A DNA stretch of 64,000 nucleotides from contig JAHABL010000001.1 in NCBI GenBank assembly GCA_018376445.1, forward strand, positions 378,831 to 442,830, read 5' to 3'. A program made the position numbers and the translations under genes. Of this stretch, positions 17,017 through 26,384 are shown in pieces. The DNA comes from Mycobacteriales bacterium (GTDB lineage Bacteria; Actinomycetota; Actinomycetes; Mycobacteriales; Mycobacteriaceae). The notes below the pieces were generated by a model. It ran no database searches, was not told where the DNA came from, and saw nothing but the letters and a program-made list of their open reading frames with translations. Numbering within the stretch: the stretch's first letter is position 1; every line of letters starts with the position of its first letter.

Positions 17017-18186
17017 ATGTCCGGTTCGCAGTCCGTGCCCCAGCAGGCTTCCTCCTCCCTGGATCCCGCCACGCAGCAACGTGTGTTGTCCTCACCTACC
17101 CGGGAGGCGATCCGCACGGCACGTCGTGTGGTCGTCAAAATTGGGTCATCGTCTATCTCCCATCCCGATGGCGGGTTAGATCGCGACAAGCTCGATAAGC
17201 TGGCGACGGTGCTGGAAGAGCGCATGAGTGCTGGATCCGATGTTTTCGTGGTCTCGTCGGGTGCAATCTCTGCCGGTATTACCCCTCTCAAACTGCATAA
17301 GCGTCCACGGGACATTGCCACCAAACAGGCTGCTGCTGCGGTTGGGCAGGTGGAACTTGCGAAAGCGTGGGGAGAGTCCTTCGACCGATATGGGCGCACG
17401 GTGGCACAGGTGCTGTTGACCGCGAGTGACTTAGGAAAGCGCGATCGGGCTCGGAATGCGCAGAATACTCTGGATCGAATTCGCCTGCTGCATGGTGTTC
17501 CCATCATCAACGAAAACGACACGGTTGCGACGGACGAGATTCGCTTTGGCGACAATGATCGGCTTGCGGCTCTAGTGGCACATTTGGTGTCTGCCGATGC
17601 GCTAGTTCTGTTGTCTGACGTAGATGGTCTTTATGATTCTGATCCTCGTCAGGGCAATGCCACCTTTATCCCCGAGGTTGCCCACCCTGCTGTTATTGAT
17701 GGAGTGGAAGCGGGCGACGGAGGTGCGCTGGGGACGGGCGGAATGGCCTCTAAACTCTCCTCTGCGCTCCTCGCTGCCGATGCAGGTGTTCCCGTCTTGT
17801 TGGCAGCATCTCACGAGGCTGACGCTGCGCTCCGAGATGCTTCTGTAGGGACGGTTTTTGCGGCGCGGCCGAAGCGTATGACCGCCAAGAAATTCTGGGT
17901 GCGTTACTCCGCAGATAACGCCGGCACGCTCATCGTGGACGAAGGCGCGGCTGCGGCGGTACGGCGGCGCCGTAGTTTGCTGGCCGCTGGCGTGGTGACG
18001 GGGGAAGGCGACTTCCATGGGGGAGATGTGGTGGAAGTACGTACTCGGGCAGGGGAGCTAGTGGGGCGCGGCATTGTGTCCTATGCGGCAGGGGAGATGG
18101 AGTTCATGTACCGCATGAGTACGGATGAGCTTCCTAAAGATATGCACGCCCCGGTCATCCATGCGGACGATCTAGTGTTGGCCTGA
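17017..18186 (+). CDS. proB: Glutamate 5-kinase
   Basis: First step of proline biosynthesis: ATP-dependent phosphorylation of glutamate, the product passing to ProA (encoded at 21731). Amino-acid-kinase motifs VVVKIGSSSIS, VSSGAIAAG-like VSSGAISAG, NENDTVATDEIRFGDND and GTGGMASK are present. A C-terminal PUA domain starts near AGTLIVDEGA. ATG 17017 lies 6 nt after obg without an obvious SD; an in-frame GTG at 17083 (LSSPTREAIRTAR) would match the N-terminus of the mycobacterial enzyme better, so the first 22 residues are uncertain. Confidence 0.94.
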   Translation: MSGSQSVPQQASSSLDPATQQRVLSSPTREAIRTARRVVVKIGSSSISHPDGGLDRDKLDKLATVLEERMSAGSDVFVVSSGAISAGITPLKLHKRPRDIATKQAAAAVGQVELAKAWGESFDRYGRTVAQVLLTASDLGKRDRARNAQNTLDRIRLLHGVPIINENDTVATDEIRFGDNDRLAALVAHLVSADALVLLSDVDGLYDSDPRQGNATFIPEVAHPAVIDGVEAGDGGALGTGGMASKLSSALLAADAGVPVLLAASHEADAALRDASVGTVFAARPKRMTAKKFWVRYSADNAGTLIVDEGAAAAVRRRRSLLAAGVVTGEGDFHGGDVVEVRTRAGELVGRGIVSYAAGEMEFMYRMSTDELPKDMHAPVIHADDLVLA

Positions 18187-18347
18187 GACGAGGTGCTGTG
18201 AGGGCATCGAGACTGTTAGTGGTCATATGTTCAGTGTTGCTATGAATAGTCTATGAATTCATGGTGGCCTAGCGATGGGTTACGGATGAAGATTACGTGA
18301 TCTACCAGCTAGTTTTTGCGCATATGGCAGTCAGCAGGAGTACGTTC

Positions 18348-19784
18348 GTGAGTATGAGCGAAACAACAACTTCCACGATTACTCGCCGGTCCTTCTTAAC
18401 CGGTTCAGCTGCCCTCGGTCTAGGGGTGGCCACTAGTCTCACTCTGCCTGGACCACAGGCCTCCGCCGCCACCGTCAACGATGCCCTCATCCCTGCCGCC
18501 CCCAAAGCGGCGGCAGGAGACCGTGTGACAGTCACAGACCTTGAAGTCATGACCGTTACCCCCACGAGCATCACCTTCTCCTGGAGTACCTTCAAAGAGC
18601 CCCACACAGACCACGTCCTTCCCAATGATCGTGTTGCCTCTGACGGTGAAGTGTGGCTTGCCCGCTCCGACGTCAAGCAACCCCTTCGCTGCGTCCACAA
18701 GTCCTACTCCAAGACTGGGTTCCACTACGTCACTATTCAAGGCCTCAAACCCAATACCCAGTACCGCTTTGAATGCCGCTCCTTCGGAAAGAAAGCCGAA
18801 CCCGGACTCTGGTTCACCAACATCTTTGATGAACCCGAAGTCACCGGAGTCATCACCACCCTTGCCCAGCCCACCGGCAAATATATTCAGACTGTCGCCG
18901 TCGCCAACGATATCCACATCGGCAAGAGCGGCGACTCCATCAACTCGACCCCCTGGTCGGAAATCATGGTCTCCTCCATGCTCGCCGAAGTAAAGCGCCG
19001 CAACATCGCCCGCATTTACGTCAACGGTGACCTCTGTGACCACGGCATACTCGAAGAAGCCAAGACGCTGCGCCGCATCATGGACACTTTCGGCGGATAC
19101 CAGAAGGACTATTTCTTGGTCCGCGGCAACCACGATGGATACGGTATGGAAGGCTACGATCGTAAACCCGCGTCGACCTTCGATCCCATTCATGCTGTCT
19201 TCCCTAATCACAAGCTCCAAACCACCTGGTCGACCCTGGACAAGAAGCTGCGCGTGGTGGGAATCGATGGCTCGCACCCTGGAAAAGACGGTGGTGAACT
19301 CACAGAGGCCAACTACCGCAGCATCGAAAAAATCCTGCTCTCCGACCCTCAGCGTCCCACCCTGGTGCTCTCGCACTTCCCAGTGACGGAAGAAGCTGCA
19401 CTCACCAACGTTGGCCAGCGGCCCTTCATCTACAACAAGAAGGACTCCATGCGCCTGCAACGCCTCTTCCAAAAAGCACCTGGTGTGTTCTTCATGGCTG
19501 CCGGCCACACTCACCGTGCTCACCGGGATGCTGCTGATCTGCCCGGTGGTCCACAGTTTGCGCAGTTCTGCGCCAGCACCCCATTCCCCGGTGGTTTCAC
19601 CCTCATGGACATCTACGAAGGCGGCTACACCGTTACCTTCCACCGTGCCCCCACCGCACAAGCTCTCCAGCAGGTCGCACTTAACCGCTACAAGGAGGCT
19701 CTCGGCTTCTACGGGGAGTACACCATCTCCCGCATGCAGGACCGCTGCTTCACCGTGAAACGAGACATGTCCGCCCTGTCATAG
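18348..19784 (+). CDS. Tat-exported calcineurin-like metallophosphoesterase
   Basis: Predicted secreted phosphoesterase, about 478 aa. A twin-arginine signal (TRRSFLTGSAALGLGVATS) ends at ASAA. A fibronectin/purple-acid-phosphatase-like beta domain follows (MTVTPTSITFSW). The binuclear-metal motifs are NDIHIGK, NGDLCDHG, RGNHDGYG, LSHFP and AGHTHR. The first motif has N-D-I-H where D-x-H is the rule, which fits. GTG 18348 is chosen because AGGAG is 7 nt upstream; the upstream reading from 18297 would bury the Tat motif. The substrate cannot be told from sequence. Confidence 0.88.
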   Translation: MSMSETTTSTITRRSFLTGSAALGLGVATSLTLPGPQASAATVNDALIPAAPKAAAGDRVTVTDLEVMTVTPTSITFSWSTFKEPHTDHVLPNDRVASDGEVWLARSDVKQPLRCVHKSYSKTGFHYVTIQGLKPNTQYRFECRSFGKKAEPGLWFTNIFDEPEVTGVITTLAQPTGKYIQTVAVANDIHIGKSGDSINSTPWSEIMVSSMLAEVKRRNIARIYVNGDLCDHGILEEAKTLRRIMDTFGGYQKDYFLVRGNHDGYGMEGYDRKPASTFDPIHAVFPNHKLQTTWSTLDKKLRVVGIDGSHPGKDGGELTEANYRSIEKILLSDPQRPTLVLSHFPVTEEAALTNVGQRPFIYNKKDSMRLQRLFQKAPGVFFMAAGHTHRAHRDAADLPGGPQFAQFCASTPFPGGFTLMDIYEGGYTVTFHRAPTAQALQQVALNRYKEALGFYGEYTISRMQDRCFTVKRDMSALS

Positions 19785-19837
19785 TGGCTACAATGGTGGG
19801 TATCTCTAGCGTCAACTGACGGGTAGGTACCTTCACT

Positions 19838-21568
19838 ATGGGAAAACTCCGCCTAGCGACGGCTGCTGAGAAAACGGTCACTATCGCGCTGGTGATATTT
19901 GGCCTTGCCACCCTCATCGGCATGATTCTCATGTGGCCTTCAGACAAGTCCGTGACGGTCGACGACACCCTCAAACAGTCCATCGGCATGAACGACAGTC
20001 TGGTCTATGGGAAGGCTCTGGAGGAAGGGCAAACAGCCTGCAATAACGTCCTCTTCGGGCGTCCCATGAATGTGCAGCCGCACTTCCCCGCAGGATCCTC
20101 CTTCAAGCCCTCAGAAGGGGCCGTGAAAGGCCAATGCCCCGCCATCGTCGTGGAGATCCGCACTGGCGAAAACGCCTCCCAGTATGTGGTTCTCAACAAT
20201 CGCGTGGTGGGCGACTCCGTCATGGTGAAACCAGGCGACCAAATCCGTATGGCGCAAGACAAGTCCGCGGGGAATACCCGCTACGTCTTTGAAGACATGG
20301 ATCGGCGTGCTTCCCTCGCCATCTGGCTGGGGGTGACCATCCTCATTGTGCTCCTGGCCGGCTCTTGGAAAGGCCTGCGAGCCGTCATTGGTGTCATCGT
20401 CACCCTGGCAGTAGTGGTGCTATGGATGCTGCCCTCCATCCTCTCGGGGCACCCCGTTATCCTTGTTGCCGTATGCGGCTCCTCCCTCGCACTCTTCCTC
20501 GTGATGTTCTTCGTCCATGGGCTCAGCTGGAAAACCGCCTCGGCGCTACTGGGCACACTGATATCCCTGTTGGGCGCTGTCACCATGAGCCAATTGGCAG
20601 TACAGACGGCGCACATCACCGGGATGTCAGAAGACCAGAACGTCACCATGCAGATGTACATGGGGCAGCTGCCAGTTGTCGGTCTCGTCATCGCCGGATT
20701 CATCATCGGCACCATTGGTGTGCTGAACGACGTCACCATCAGCCAGGCAGCTACTGTATACGAGCTGGCAGAAATGGATCCCACTGCATCGGCCAGCCGC
20801 GTGTTCAGTGGTGCAATGCGGGTGGGTCGTGACCATATCTCCTCCATGCTCTACACCTTGGTGCTGGCCTACACCGGCTCGGTGCTGCCGCTCCTCCTCC
20901 TCATCCAACAGTCCTCCCGCGGCATGTGGGAGGTCCTCAACGGTGAAGTGATAGCCGTGGAGATCCTCCGCTCGATTGTTGGTGCCATTACCCTGGCATT
21001 ATCCTTCCCACTCACCAACGCCATCGCCACCTGGTTAGCAGTTCCGCACAAGCATGGGCGGGAAGAGGATATCGTTCCTGCCACAGTGGGGGCCCTTATC
21101 AACTCCACAGAAAAATCTGACGACGAGCCGCTCTCACACCCCATCTCCGCTCCCCAAGAATCCGGGGAAGAAGAAATTGTCGAAGCGGAGATCGTCCCAC
21201 CCAGTAGGGGAGGCTACCCACACCACGACAACTACCATCGGCCTGCCGATCCACACTCCCGTCCCACCGACGGCTACCCGCGGCCGCAGGGCGGATTCCA
21301 ACGAGTTGGTGACGGACACCTGGTGACCGGTGACGGTTACCTCACCAGTGGCGACCGCGGCTACGTTACCTATACACCCCCCATTGTTACAAGCACTGCC
21401 ACCTCTTCAGGAGATGCTCCCACTATTTCCGACTACCAGCCGCGCCGCGTCCGGCCAGCTGGCTCCGATAATGACATTAGCGGCTACCACACTGGAGAGC
21501 GCTACACCACCGGAAACGACAGTGGGGACGAGGGAACCCCTGCCCGGCACGGCCGGCACTCCCGCTAA
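19838..21568 (+). CDS. YibE/F family multipass membrane protein
   Basis: Membrane protein of the YibE/F family. One N-terminal TM (IALVIFGLATLIGMILM), an extracytoplasmic region of about 120 residues, then a cluster of about seven hydrophobic segments from residue 155 to 400. The family signature region GTIGVLNDVTISQAATVYEL is clear. The last about 150 residues are hydrophilic and low-complexity, rich in Gly, Tyr, Pro and Asp, with repeated GDG/GDR-Y units, and look disordered. The family has no established biochemical role. A -10-like TACAAT lies at 19789-19794. Confidence 0.85.
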   Translation: MGKLRLATAAEKTVTIALVIFGLATLIGMILMWPSDKSVTVDDTLKQSIGMNDSLVYGKALEEGQTACNNVLFGRPMNVQPHFPAGSSFKPSEGAVKGQCPAIVVEIRTGENASQYVVLNNRVVGDSVMVKPGDQIRMAQDKSAGNTRYVFEDMDRRASLAIWLGVTILIVLLAGSWKGLRAVIGVIVTLAVVVLWMLPSILSGHPVILVAVCGSSLALFLVMFFVHGLSWKTASALLGTLISLLGAVTMSQLAVQTAHITGMSEDQNVTMQMYMGQLPVVGLVIAGFIIGTIGVLNDVTISQAATVYELAEMDPTASASRVFSGAMRVGRDHISSMLYTLVLAYTGSVLPLLLLIQQSSRGMWEVLNGEVIAVEILRSIVGAITLALSFPLTNAIATWLAVPHKHGREEDIVPATVGALINSTEKSDDEPLSHPISAPQESGEEEIVEAEIVPPSRGGYPHHDNYHRPADPHSRPTDGYPRPQGGFQRVGDGHLVTGDGYLTSGDRGYVTYTPPIVTSTATSSGDAPTISDYQPRRVRPAGSDNDISGYHTGERYTTGNDSGDEGTPARHGRHSR

Positions 21569-21717
21569 TATTCATTACCGGAGGATTCTTAAACGGGGGC
21601 ACGGGGAAGTCGAGAAGCCTGACGAACGCTACGAAAAATCGACCTCCCACACGTCCGAGTTGCCAGAAACTTGCCGGAAGGGCTCCCGTGCACGCCCGCC
21701 TCTTCCAACAGGAACGG

Positions 21718-21730
21718 TAGGCTAGACAGC
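21718..21730 (+). promoter_or_regulatory. Leaderless promoter of proA
   Basis: TAGGCT (21718-21723) is 7 nt before the ATG at 21731 and no SD is present, the pattern seen at several genes in this window. Confidence 0.5.
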
Positions 21731-22981
21731 ATGACCGCTACTGATGAACTGCGCGAGGAAATTCTCGCCGCCGCTGCCCGTTCCAAAGCCGCCTCGCGGG
21801 CTATTGGCCTGCTTACCACTACGCAGAAGAACGAAATCCTGCAGACTGCCGCCGCTACCCTTCTCGATCGGGCCGACGAAATCTTGGCTGCCAACCGGGA
21901 GGATATTGAGATCGCCCGTAGTAAAGGCACCAGCAACGCCATGATCGATCGTCTCGAGCTCGACCAGGCCCGCATCGAAGGCATCGCCGGAGGTCTTACC
22001 CAAGTAGCTGGTCTGCCCGACCCCGTTGGTGAAGTGCTTCGCGGCCGCACACTCGGTAATGGTCTCAAACTGCGGCAGGTTCGCGTCCCGCTGGGCGTTA
22101 TTGGCATCGTCTATGAAGCCCGCCCGAACGTCACCGTTGATGCGTTCGGCCTCGCCCTCAAATCGGGAAACGCGGTCATCCTCCGCGGCTCCAAGTCTGC
22201 AGCAGGTTCGAACGCTGCTCTTGTCGCGATCCTGCGAGACGTGCTCACCTCCTGCGGGGTACCCGCGGATGGCGTCCAGCTCATCAGCTCAGCATCCCAC
22301 GACACCGTCACCCACCTCATTCAGGCACGTGGACTAGTCGATGTCGTCATCCCGCGCGGCGGCGCCAACCTCATCAATGCAGTTGTTCAGAACGCCACCG
22401 TTCCCACCATCGAAACAGGCACCGGTAACTGCCACATCTACCTCCACTCAGCCGCAGACCTGGAAATGGGTATCGCCTGCATGCTCAATGGCAAGACGCG
22501 TCGCTGTTCCGTATGCAACGCCACCGAAACCGTCTTGGTCGACAAAGGCCTGGGAGACGACGGACTGCAGGCAGTGCTCGACGCGCTGAAAGGCGCCGGT
22601 GTCACCGTCCATGGGGATCTCCCCGGCCTGGTTCCGGCCACCGACGAGGACTGGGGCAGCGAATACCTCAGCATGGACATTGCACTCAAAGTGGTCGATG
22701 GTCTGGATGAAGCCGTCGACCACATCAATACTTGGGGTTCTGGGCACTCGGAATCCATCATCACCCGGGATGTTACCGTTGCTCAGCAGTTCACCGACCG
22801 TGTCGATGCAGCAGCCGTCTACGTCAACACCTCCACTGCCTTCACCGACGGCGAACAGTTCGGCATGGGCGCCGAGATGGGTATCTCCACCCAGAAGCTC
22901 CACGCACGCGGCCCCATGGCACTCCCAGAATTGACCAGCGCCAAGTGGGTCATTTGGGGCACTGGTCAAACCCGACCCTAG
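21731..22981 (+). CDS. proA: Gamma-glutamyl phosphate reductase
   Basis: NADPH-dependent reduction of glutamyl-5-phosphate to the semialdehyde, second step of proline synthesis after ProB. Aldehyde-dehydrogenase fold, 416 aa, with GVIGIVYEARPNVTVDAF, the cofactor loop GNAVILRGSKSA, IPRGGANLI, active-site Cys in SVCNATE and the C-terminal INTWGSGHSESI / NTSTAFTDG. The open frame extends 60 nt upstream to an ATG at 21671, but the leaderless -10 and the family N-terminus favour 21731. The nadD start follows after 7 nt. Confidence 0.97.
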   Translation: MTATDELREEILAAAARSKAASRAIGLLTTTQKNEILQTAAATLLDRADEILAANREDIEIARSKGTSNAMIDRLELDQARIEGIAGGLTQVAGLPDPVGEVLRGRTLGNGLKLRQVRVPLGVIGIVYEARPNVTVDAFGLALKSGNAVILRGSKSAAGSNAALVAILRDVLTSCGVPADGVQLISSASHDTVTHLIQARGLVDVVIPRGGANLINAVVQNATVPTIETGTGNCHIYLHSAADLEMGIACMLNGKTRRCSVCNATETVLVDKGLGDDGLQAVLDALKGAGVTVHGDLPGLVPATDEDWGSEYLSMDIALKVVDGLDEAVDHINTWGSGHSESIITRDVTVAQQFTDRVDAAAVYVNTSTAFTDGEQFGMGAEMGISTQKLHARGPMALPELTSAKWVIWGTGQTRP

Positions 22982-22988
22982 GTACACA

Positions 22989-23702
22989 ATGACGGATAGC
23001 ACAAGGCATTCTCCCGCCACCAGCCGCCTCGGCATTATGGGTGGCACTTTCGACCCCATCCACCACGGTCACCTGGTGGCAGCCAGCGAGGTCGCTGCTC
23101 GCTTCGATCTCGATGACGTCGTCTTCGTCCCCACCGGCGAACCGTGGCAAAAACACGGGCGGCGGGTGAGCTCGGGGGAAGACCGCTATCTCATGACGGT
23201 GATCGCCACCGCCTCTAACCCGCGCTTCTCGGTGAGCCGCTGCGACCTTGATCGGCAGGGGCCAACGTACACCATTGATACGCTGCACGATATCCAATCC
23301 CAGCACCCGGAAAGCGAACTCTACTTCATAACCGGCGCCGATGCCCTTTCCAAAATTGTGACGTGGCAGAACTGGGAAGAGCTTTTCGACATGGCGCACT
23401 TCGTTGGTGTCACACGCCCCGGTTACACTATTGATGAAGAGTTACAGCGTCGCCTTCCGGAAGGCCGTGTCACTCTTCTCGAGATTCCTGCTCTGGCGAT
23501 CTCATCGACCGAATGCCGGCGTCGCACTGAGGAGGGGATGCCCGTGTGGTACCTCGTTCCCGATGGTGTTGTGCAGTACATTGCAAAGCGCAACCTGTAC
23601 CGGTCAGATGATTCTGCGCGTGCCGATGGCACCGCTGTCGCAACTGCCCCCGTTCCTATGCCCCCCGATGCTTACACCACTATTTCGAAGGAGAATGCGT
23701 GA
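22989..23702 (+). CDS. nadD: Nicotinate-nucleotide adenylyltransferase
   Basis: Makes deamido-NAD from nicotinate mononucleotide and ATP. GGTFDPIHHGH contains the nucleotidyl-transferase HxGH motif (25-28); the downstream ISST motif appears as ISSTECRRR. 237 aa, about 30 longer than many homologues because of a C-terminal tail. Its last codons overlap the start of rsfS by 4 nt, giving translational coupling. Confidence 0.96.
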   Translation: MTDSTRHSPATSRLGIMGGTFDPIHHGHLVAASEVAARFDLDDVVFVPTGEPWQKHGRRVSSGEDRYLMTVIATASNPRFSVSRCDLDRQGPTYTIDTLHDIQSQHPESELYFITGADALSKIVTWQNWEELFDMAHFVGVTRPGYTIDEELQRRLPEGRVTLLEIPALAISSTECRRRTEEGMPVWYLVPDGVVQYIAKRNLYRSDDSARADGTAVATAPVPMPPDAYTTISKENA

Positions 23703-24109
23703 CAGCCTCTGCTAACGCAATCGAGATCGCTACCTGGGCGGCCCAAGCCGCAGACAGCAAGAAAGCCGAGAATATTCGCATCGTCGATGTGTCGGAGCGA
23801 CTTGCTATCACTGATTGTTTCGTCATTGCCTCCGCCGACAATGAGCGCCAAGTCAATGCCATTGTGGACGGTGTAGAAGAAGACCTGCTCAAGCGCAAGG
23901 TCAAGCCTGTCCGCCGGGAAGGCGGCAAAGAAGGCCGTTGGACCCTCCTTGACTATGTGGATGTCGTCGTCCACGTCCAGCATGCTGACGAACGCGAGTT
24001 CTACGGTCTCGACTCCCTGTGGAAAGATTGCCCCGAAATCTCCTGGGGGCCTGCAGTAGATGACGCTACCGCAGGCGACACTGTAGAAGCTGAGGCCGCA
24101 GAGGGATAA
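23699..24109 (+). CDS. rsfS: Ribosomal silencing factor RsfS
   Basis: DUF143 protein that binds L14 on the 50S subunit and blocks subunit joining when nutrients run low. WAAQAADSKKAENIRIVDVS and the conserved ITDCFVIASADNERQVNAI are visible, with WTLLDYVDVVVHV as the C-terminal core. 136 aa from GTG 23699, inside the GTGA overlap with nadD; AAGGAG lies 7 nt upstream. Confidence 0.96.
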   Translation: MTASANAIEIATWAAQAADSKKAENIRIVDVSERLAITDCFVIASADNERQVNAIVDGVEEDLLKRKVKPVRREGGKEGRWTLLDYVDVVVHVQHADEREFYGLDSLWKDCPEISWGPAVDDATAGDTVEAEAAEG

Positions 24110-24111
24110 CT

Positions 24112-24834
24112 GTGTCCTTCCGCCGACTCATACTTCTCCGGCATGGGGAAACCGAGTTCAATCGTGCCCGCCGCATGCAGGGCCACCTCGATGTGGTACT
24201 GACCGCTCGCGGGCGAGAACAAGCCAGCCGCGTTGCCCCAGTGCTCGCTGCCAAACATCCCCTCGCCATAGTGAGTTCCGATGCACAGCGGGCCACCCAA
24301 ACTGCCCAAGCGATAAGCGACCTGTGTGGTGTGCCCGTGCAGCTTGATAGCCGCCTTCGGGAAACCGATATGGGCGCATGGACGGGACTCGACCATGCGG
24401 AAGTGGAGGCCCACTGGCCCGGGGACCGCCCGAAATGGCGTTCCGACCCCACCTTTGCTCCCCCCGGTGGAGAAACCCGTTTGGCAGTAGCGGCGCGCGC
24501 CATGAACGTTGTCCGTGACCTCCACCGAACCCTCACTGGCTGGGGCCAGGATGACCGTCCTGTCCTTCTTGTCGCCCACGGAGGAACATTTTTGGCCTTA
24601 GCCGCCGCGCTCATCGACTCACCGCTGCAGAACTACGCCACATTCTCCGCGTTGGGAAACACCTCCTGGTCCCAATTCACGGAGTGGCCGCAATACTTCA
24701 CCGAAGCAGATCTCGACCAGCATCCCGCAGCAGCTGGCCCTCGTATCCCCGCGCTTCCACCCATCCAACCCGGCTACCAGTGGCGGGTCGATATCTGGAA
24801 CTCCACTACTCACTTGGGAAATGACGCGTTCTGA
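24112..24834 (+). CDS. gpgP: Histidine-phosphatase family protein, probable glucosyl-3-phosphoglycerate phosphatase
   Basis: Phosphoglycerate-mutase-fold phosphatase: LLRHGETEFN with phospho-accepting His11, SDAQRATQTA, and a second catalytic His in LVAHGGT. 240 aa, GTG start 2 nt after rsfS. The position between rsfS and an OctT-like gene is that of M. tuberculosis Rv2419c, which dephosphorylates glucosyl-3-phosphoglycerate in methylglucose-lipopolysaccharide synthesis. The family assignment is firm; the substrate rests on synteny. Confidence 0.88.
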   Translation: MSFRRLILLRHGETEFNRARRMQGHLDVVLTARGREQASRVAPVLAAKHPLAIVSSDAQRATQTAQAISDLCGVPVQLDSRLRETDMGAWTGLDHAEVEAHWPGDRPKWRSDPTFAPPGGETRLAVAARAMNVVRDLHRTLTGWGQDDRPVLLVAHGGTFLALAAALIDSPLQNYATFSALGNTSWSQFTEWPQYFTEADLDQHPAAAGPRIPALPPIQPGYQWRVDIWNSTTHLGNDAF

Positions 24835-25625
24835 TGACAGACCAGCCGGCCCATCACGACACTACTGCGGAACGTCAGGCGTTAGCCGCCTATGATGTGT
24901 CCGCACAACATCAACACACCAAGCTTGTCGTCTTTGGCGACTCCCTCACCCACTTCGGGCCGGAAGGTGCCCTACCGCCCCACGATTTGCGTCTCTGGCC
25001 GGCAGCACTCGCCCACGACATGGGCCTTGAGCTAGCGCTCTTTGCGGAAGCTGGTTGGACCACCCGCCAAGGATGGTGGGCTATCACTCGAAACCCCACT
25101 ATTTGGGAAGCCATCGCTGAATCTTCCGCTGTGGTCCTTGGGTTATGCAGTATGGACTCCATGCCCTCTCCGCTACCCACCGCATTGCGCGAAGGACTGC
25201 GATATATTCGCCCCCCGCGCTTACGTCGAGCCGTACGGAAGGGCTATCTGGCGCTGCAACCTCAACTGTCCCCCTATCTGCCATGGCAGGCGCTTCCTCC
25301 CCATCTCACGGTGGAGTACCTAGAACGGATGCGTAACGCCATCACAGTGGTGCGCCCCGACGTCCCCCTCGTCGCTGTCACACCCTGCGGCCATTGGGGC
25401 AAATCCTATGGTTATGCACAGCCAGGTCGCGATAAAACAGGTGCCGCAGTGCGCCAGTGGGCTCAGAAAAAGGAGATTCCCGTCGTGGATCTCTACGCCG
25501 AGACTCGCAGCTACGTTGAAAACCACATTGGTAATCCTGACGGTTTGCACTGGGGATTTGACGCACATCGGGATGTCGCCGACGCTTTCCTTCGAATCTT
25601 CCACACTCGCACAAACTGGGGATAA
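24834..25625 (+). CDS. octT: SGNH-hydrolase-fold protein, probable diglucosylglycerate octanoyltransferase
   Basis: SGNH fold: FGDSLTHFG holds the nucleophile Ser37, and the C-terminal DGLHW supplies the Asp-His pair. 263 aa. It overlaps the preceding phosphatase by 1 nt (TGATG), so the two are translated together. The M. tuberculosis gene in this position, Rv2418c (OctT), octanoylates early intermediates of methylglucose lipopolysaccharides; assigning that role here is inference from fold and neighbours. Confidence 0.8.
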   Translation: MTDQPAHHDTTAERQALAAYDVSAQHQHTKLVVFGDSLTHFGPEGALPPHDLRLWPAALAHDMGLELALFAEAGWTTRQGWWAITRNPTIWEAIAESSAVVLGLCSMDSMPSPLPTALREGLRYIRPPRLRRAVRKGYLALQPQLSPYLPWQALPPHLTVEYLERMRNAITVVRPDVPLVAVTPCGHWGKSYGYAQPGRDKTGAAVRQWAQKKEIPVVDLYAETRSYVENHIGNPDGLHWGFDAHRDVADAFLRIFHTRTNWG

Positions 25626-25685
25626 ACTTCTGCTCTGGGCGGGCCCACACTTATAACGGACAATGTCCCCTTCTACGCTGCTGGT

Positions 25686-26384
25686 ATGCCGCACCGCTCA
25701 CCCATCAGCGTTTACCCGCCCAACGCGCCCACCTGGGCGCAAAGTGGATGGGATACCGAAGAACCTAGCCCTCCGCCCGACCCGGCACCAGTTCCTTCGA
25801 CTCCCGCATCCCGGTCGTTTTCTGCTGCCGCTTCTACTATCCCCGGAGCACAACGGATAACGCACTGGTGGGCGACCATGACAAGCCTACAACTACGCGG
25901 ATTCATTATCGCCGTACTGGTGTTGGTTGGCCTCTCAACCACCAGCCTCATCGCCAACTACTGGATGCTCCATGCCAGTGGTGTCTCTCCCATAGGTCTG
26001 AGAGCTACCCAGTCTGGCCAAACTACCCGAAATAGTAACCCTCACCCCGGGCAGACGGCCGAGGTTCGTACCGTCACCCTGACAACTACGCCATCCATCG
26101 GAACAGGCACACACGAGACGGCAACGAACGCTAGCGAGCCTTCCCCGGGAGCTCCCCCGCAAGGACGTTCAGCAGCGTCTACAGCAGTTAGCGACCCTAT
26201 TAATATCAATACTGCTTCCGCTGCACAGCTTGAGGAGCTTCCCGGTGTCGGCCCCGCCACCGCACAAGCCATCATTGATTACCGCACCACGAACGGGTCC
26301 TTTTCTAGTGTGGAGGAGCTCACTGCTGTCGATGGGATCGGTGCGGGCAAACTCGCCAAAATTCGCGGACATGCCACCGTCTAG
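25686..26384 (+). CDS. comEA: ComEA-like helix-hairpin-helix DNA-binding protein
   Basis: DNA receptor of the competence-type uptake machinery. A proline-rich cytoplasmic N-terminus of about 60 residues, one TM (FIIAVLVLVGLSTTSLIANYW), a Ser/Thr/Pro-rich linker, then the tandem HhH module ININTASAAQLEELPGVG ... AVDGIGAGKLAKI. 232 aa. TACGCT (25674-25679) 6 nt before the ATG suggests leaderless transcription. The end overlaps comEC by 14 nt. Confidence 0.92.
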   Translation: MPHRSPISVYPPNAPTWAQSGWDTEEPSPPPDPAPVPSTPASRSFSAAASTIPGAQRITHWWATMTSLQLRGFIIAVLVLVGLSTTSLIANYWMLHASGVSPIGLRATQSGQTTRNSNPHPGQTAEVRTVTLTTTPSIGTGTHETATNASEPSPGAPPQGRSAASTAVSDPININTASAAQLEELPGVGPATAQAIIDYRTTNGSFSSVEELTAVDGIGAGKLAKIRGHATV

